From assembly GCA_902749685.1 (NCBI GenBank), contig CACVKW010000753.1:1-55071 (forward strand): 55,071 nucleotides of DNA, read 5' to 3'. The stretch's first letter is position 1; each line of letters starts with the position of its first letter. The notes under the pieces are model-generated. The model made no database searches, was not told where the DNA came from, and saw only the letters and a list, made by a program, of their open reading frames with translations. Source of the DNA: Olavius sp. associated proteobacterium Delta 1. GTDB taxonomy: Bacteria; Desulfobacterota; Desulfobacteria; Desulfobacterales; JAFDCJ01. A program made the position numbers and the translations under genes. This document shows positions 53,909-55,071 of the stretch, piece by piece.

Positions 53909-54244
53909 TTAAATCTTTGAATTTGTAAGCCTTTTTAATAGGATATCCTCAATATTTCGGCGTGAATCCAAAACTGATAATACGAGGACGCTCTTTTCTG
54001 AAATTCTATATAGGACTCTCCACGGAGAAATGACTAATTCCCGATATTGAAGTATCCCTTGATCCCTTAATTCCGGAACGATTCGTCCTCTTTCAGGAAA
54101 GGTGTAGAGGCTTGAAGCTTTTTGTTTTATGCGTTTAACTATTTTTAAGGCGTTAGGTGGGCTATTGTCGGCAATGTGTTCAACAATATTTTCTAAATCA
54201 TTTTCAGCAATATTTGACCATACGATATCATAGTTTTTGTTCAT
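53909..54244 (-). CDS. RelE/ParE-family toxin
   Basis: A 111-residue toxin with the RelE/ParE fold: YDIVWSNIAENDLENIVEHI at the N-terminus, FPERGRIVPELRDQG in the middle and PWRVLYRISEKSVLVLSVLD near the end. RelE members cut mRNA on the ribosome and ParE members poison gyrase; the sequence does not decide. Its ATG overlaps the antitoxin stop (ATGA), so translation is coupled. Confidence 0.9.
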   Translation of the reverse strand: MNKNYDIVWSNIAENDLENIVEHIADNSPPNALKIVKRIKQKASSLYTFPERGRIVPELRDQGILQYRELVISPWRVLYRISEKSVLVLSVLDSRRNIEDILLKRLTNSKI

Positions 54245-54522
54245 TTCATTTTGTCTTTCAGAAAATTTTCAATATTCTCAAAGACTTCCTGCTGAGACTT
54301 TGAATTTCCGCTCCTTATTTCATCCTCGCCTTGGGAAATCAGTTTTAATATCCCGATAGCATTACGCATATTTTCATAACTGATTGGATCTTGTAATATG
54401 GCTTTTGGCTCTCCGTTTTGCGTAATGATCACCGGACGATGGGTTTCATTAATTTGTTTCAGCAATTCAGCTGCCCTTGATTTAAGATAAGTTACTGGTT
54501 TTATATCCTGCGAAATATTCAT
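54241..54522 (-). CDS. Phd/YefM-family antitoxin
   Basis: A 93-residue antitoxin. The N-terminal IKPVTYLKSRAAELLKQINE and PVIITQNGEPKAILQDP are typical of the YefM/Phd DNA-binding fold; the charged C-terminal helix should neutralise the RelE/ParE toxin. GGAGGTGATGAA precedes the ATG. The promoter upstream has an inverted GGTCTT/AAGACC site, so autorepression is likely. Confidence 0.9.
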   Translation of the reverse strand: MNISQDIKPVTYLKSRAAELLKQINETHRPVIITQNGEPKAILQDPISYENMRNAIGILKLISQGEDEIRSGNSKSQQEVFENIENFLKDKMK

Positions 54523-54532
54523 TTCATCACCT

Positions 54533-54570
54533 CCGGTCTTTTTATAGTACTAAATTAAGACCGATGTCAA
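54533..54570 (-). promoter_or_regulatory. Promoter and inverted operator of the Phd/RelE operon
   Basis: On the minus strand TTGACA (54565-54570) and TATAAA (54541-54546) are 18 bases apart. CGGTCTT (54557-54563) and AAGACCGG (54533-54540) form an inverted repeat that brackets the -10 element, the expected form for an antitoxin operator. Confidence 0.7.
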
Positions 54571-55071
54571 GCGCATGATATTTTTCGTACATTGTGTTTG
54601 CGGATAACCAGCGGACCAGCGAGCTTTCGAGCTTGCAGGGCATTAACGTAAAACCGCAAAGTTTTTCCCGTCCGGTTTCCGGGTAAAGGCACCGGTTGCC
54701 CGGCGGTCGGGATAAAAATACGGCGCGCGCAGAGTTAGGTGGAGAGTTTCCGACACCCACTCTTTCGGTTCCTACAAATAGCCCGTGGCGCAGATCTTCC
54801 CATACCCGCTGTTCCTCTTTAGAATATTTTTGTATATTTTCCCGGTAAGCCTGGTGTTGGTCTTTCACATTGACAAATTGCGATAAAATCACATTTGTAT
54901 TCAACCAACTCTGATGCCGTTTGCCATAGGCGTACGCTCTATAACTGCTCCACTTATAGTCTGCTATGCGCTTAACCATGCCGGCTCTCAGTGGATTGCG
55001 GTGGATATAATAGGAAAGCTGCAACAGGTAGGCGTCGTCTTGTACCAGCATATTCTTAAAACGACCCTGAA
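54542..55071 (-). CDS. REP-associated/IS200-like transposase (partial, cut by window edge)
   Basis: The frame is open to the right edge and begins QGRFKNMLVQDDAYLLQLSY, then YYIHRNPLRAGMVKRI and YKWSSYRAYAYG, the conserved second half of Y1 (TnpA-REP, RAYT) transposases. The His and Tyr catalytic region must lie partly beyond the edge. After LFVGTERVG (about residue 105 here) the remaining 70 residues look unlike the family and come from hairpin-rich DNA, so the true 3' end may be disrupted. Confidence 0.7.
   Translation of the reverse strand, partial: QGRFKNMLVQDDAYLLQLSYYIHRNPLRAGMVKRIADYKWSSYRAYAYGKRHQSWLNTNVILSQFVNVKDQHQAYRENIQKYSKEEQRVWEDLRHGLFVGTERVGVGNSPPNSARAVFLSRPPGNRCLYPETGREKLCGFTLMPCKLESSLVRWLSANTMYEKYHALDIGLNLVL

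Noticed and set aside
1..55071. CRISPR arrays, tRNA and rRNA genes
   Set aside because: No regularly spaced identical repeats and no cloverleaf or rRNA signature sequences were recognised on reading both strands.

Overview
The window looks like a chromosomal contig from a Desulfobacterota (delta-proteobacterial) organism, probably near the Desulfobacterales. The evidence is indirect: a TAXI-type TRAP transporter, many class III nucleotidyl cyclase genes and relics, FeS aldo/keto reductases, a sigma-54 activator, and intergenic DNA full of short word-like repeats. No rRNA, tRNA or CRISPR array was seen.

Layout. 1-3.6 kb: rnc, a radical SAM gene, a decayed gene and a small overlapping nucleotidyltransferase pair. 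3.8-11.4 kb: a universal stress protein, a TRAP-TAXI transporter (binding protein then fused permease), and a NarL-type response regulator and histidine kinase whose sensor domain resembles DctB. 11.6-19.7 kb: housekeeping genes (PBP1A, hisI-hisG, an aminotransferase, engB, era, ogt). 19.9-27.0 kb: a sigma-54 activator divergent from a VIT/VWA protein with a Gly-rich C-terminal anchor, then a rhombosortase-like rhomboid protease, then a coiled-coil OmpA-domain protein. 27.2-30 kb: a dihydrouridine synthase, a Phd/PIN toxin-antitoxin pair, a candidate structured RNA with terminator, and a decayed toxin. 30-38.8 kb: an accessory zone with intact and broken cyclases, an SDR, an alcohol dehydrogenase and gene fragments. 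38.9-43.5 kb: FeS oxidoreductases, a CGNR regulator, two aldo/keto reductases and a frameshifted membrane protein. 43.5-46.8 kb: an OmpR/HAMP two-component system and prmA. 47.2-55.1 kb: a chemoreceptor lacking its signalling tip, an Ada-Zn/AlkA glycosylase, a chimeric pseudogene, a hybrid kinase with a DUF574-type methyltransferase, a RelE/Phd pair and a REP-type transposase cut by the window edge.

The most notable system is 19.86-27.0 kb. The parts (regulator, consensus -24/-12 promoter, VIT/VWA surface protein with C-terminal tripartite signal, membrane processing enzyme, OmpA-domain partner) mirror the proteobacterial dedicated sortase system, but a rhombosortase stands where the sortase would be. 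Other notable points are repeats that write the ends of several genes, MITE-like inverted-repeat elements, a dense set of cyclase remnants, and a chemoreceptor with an in-frame deletion of its CheA/CheW contact tip.
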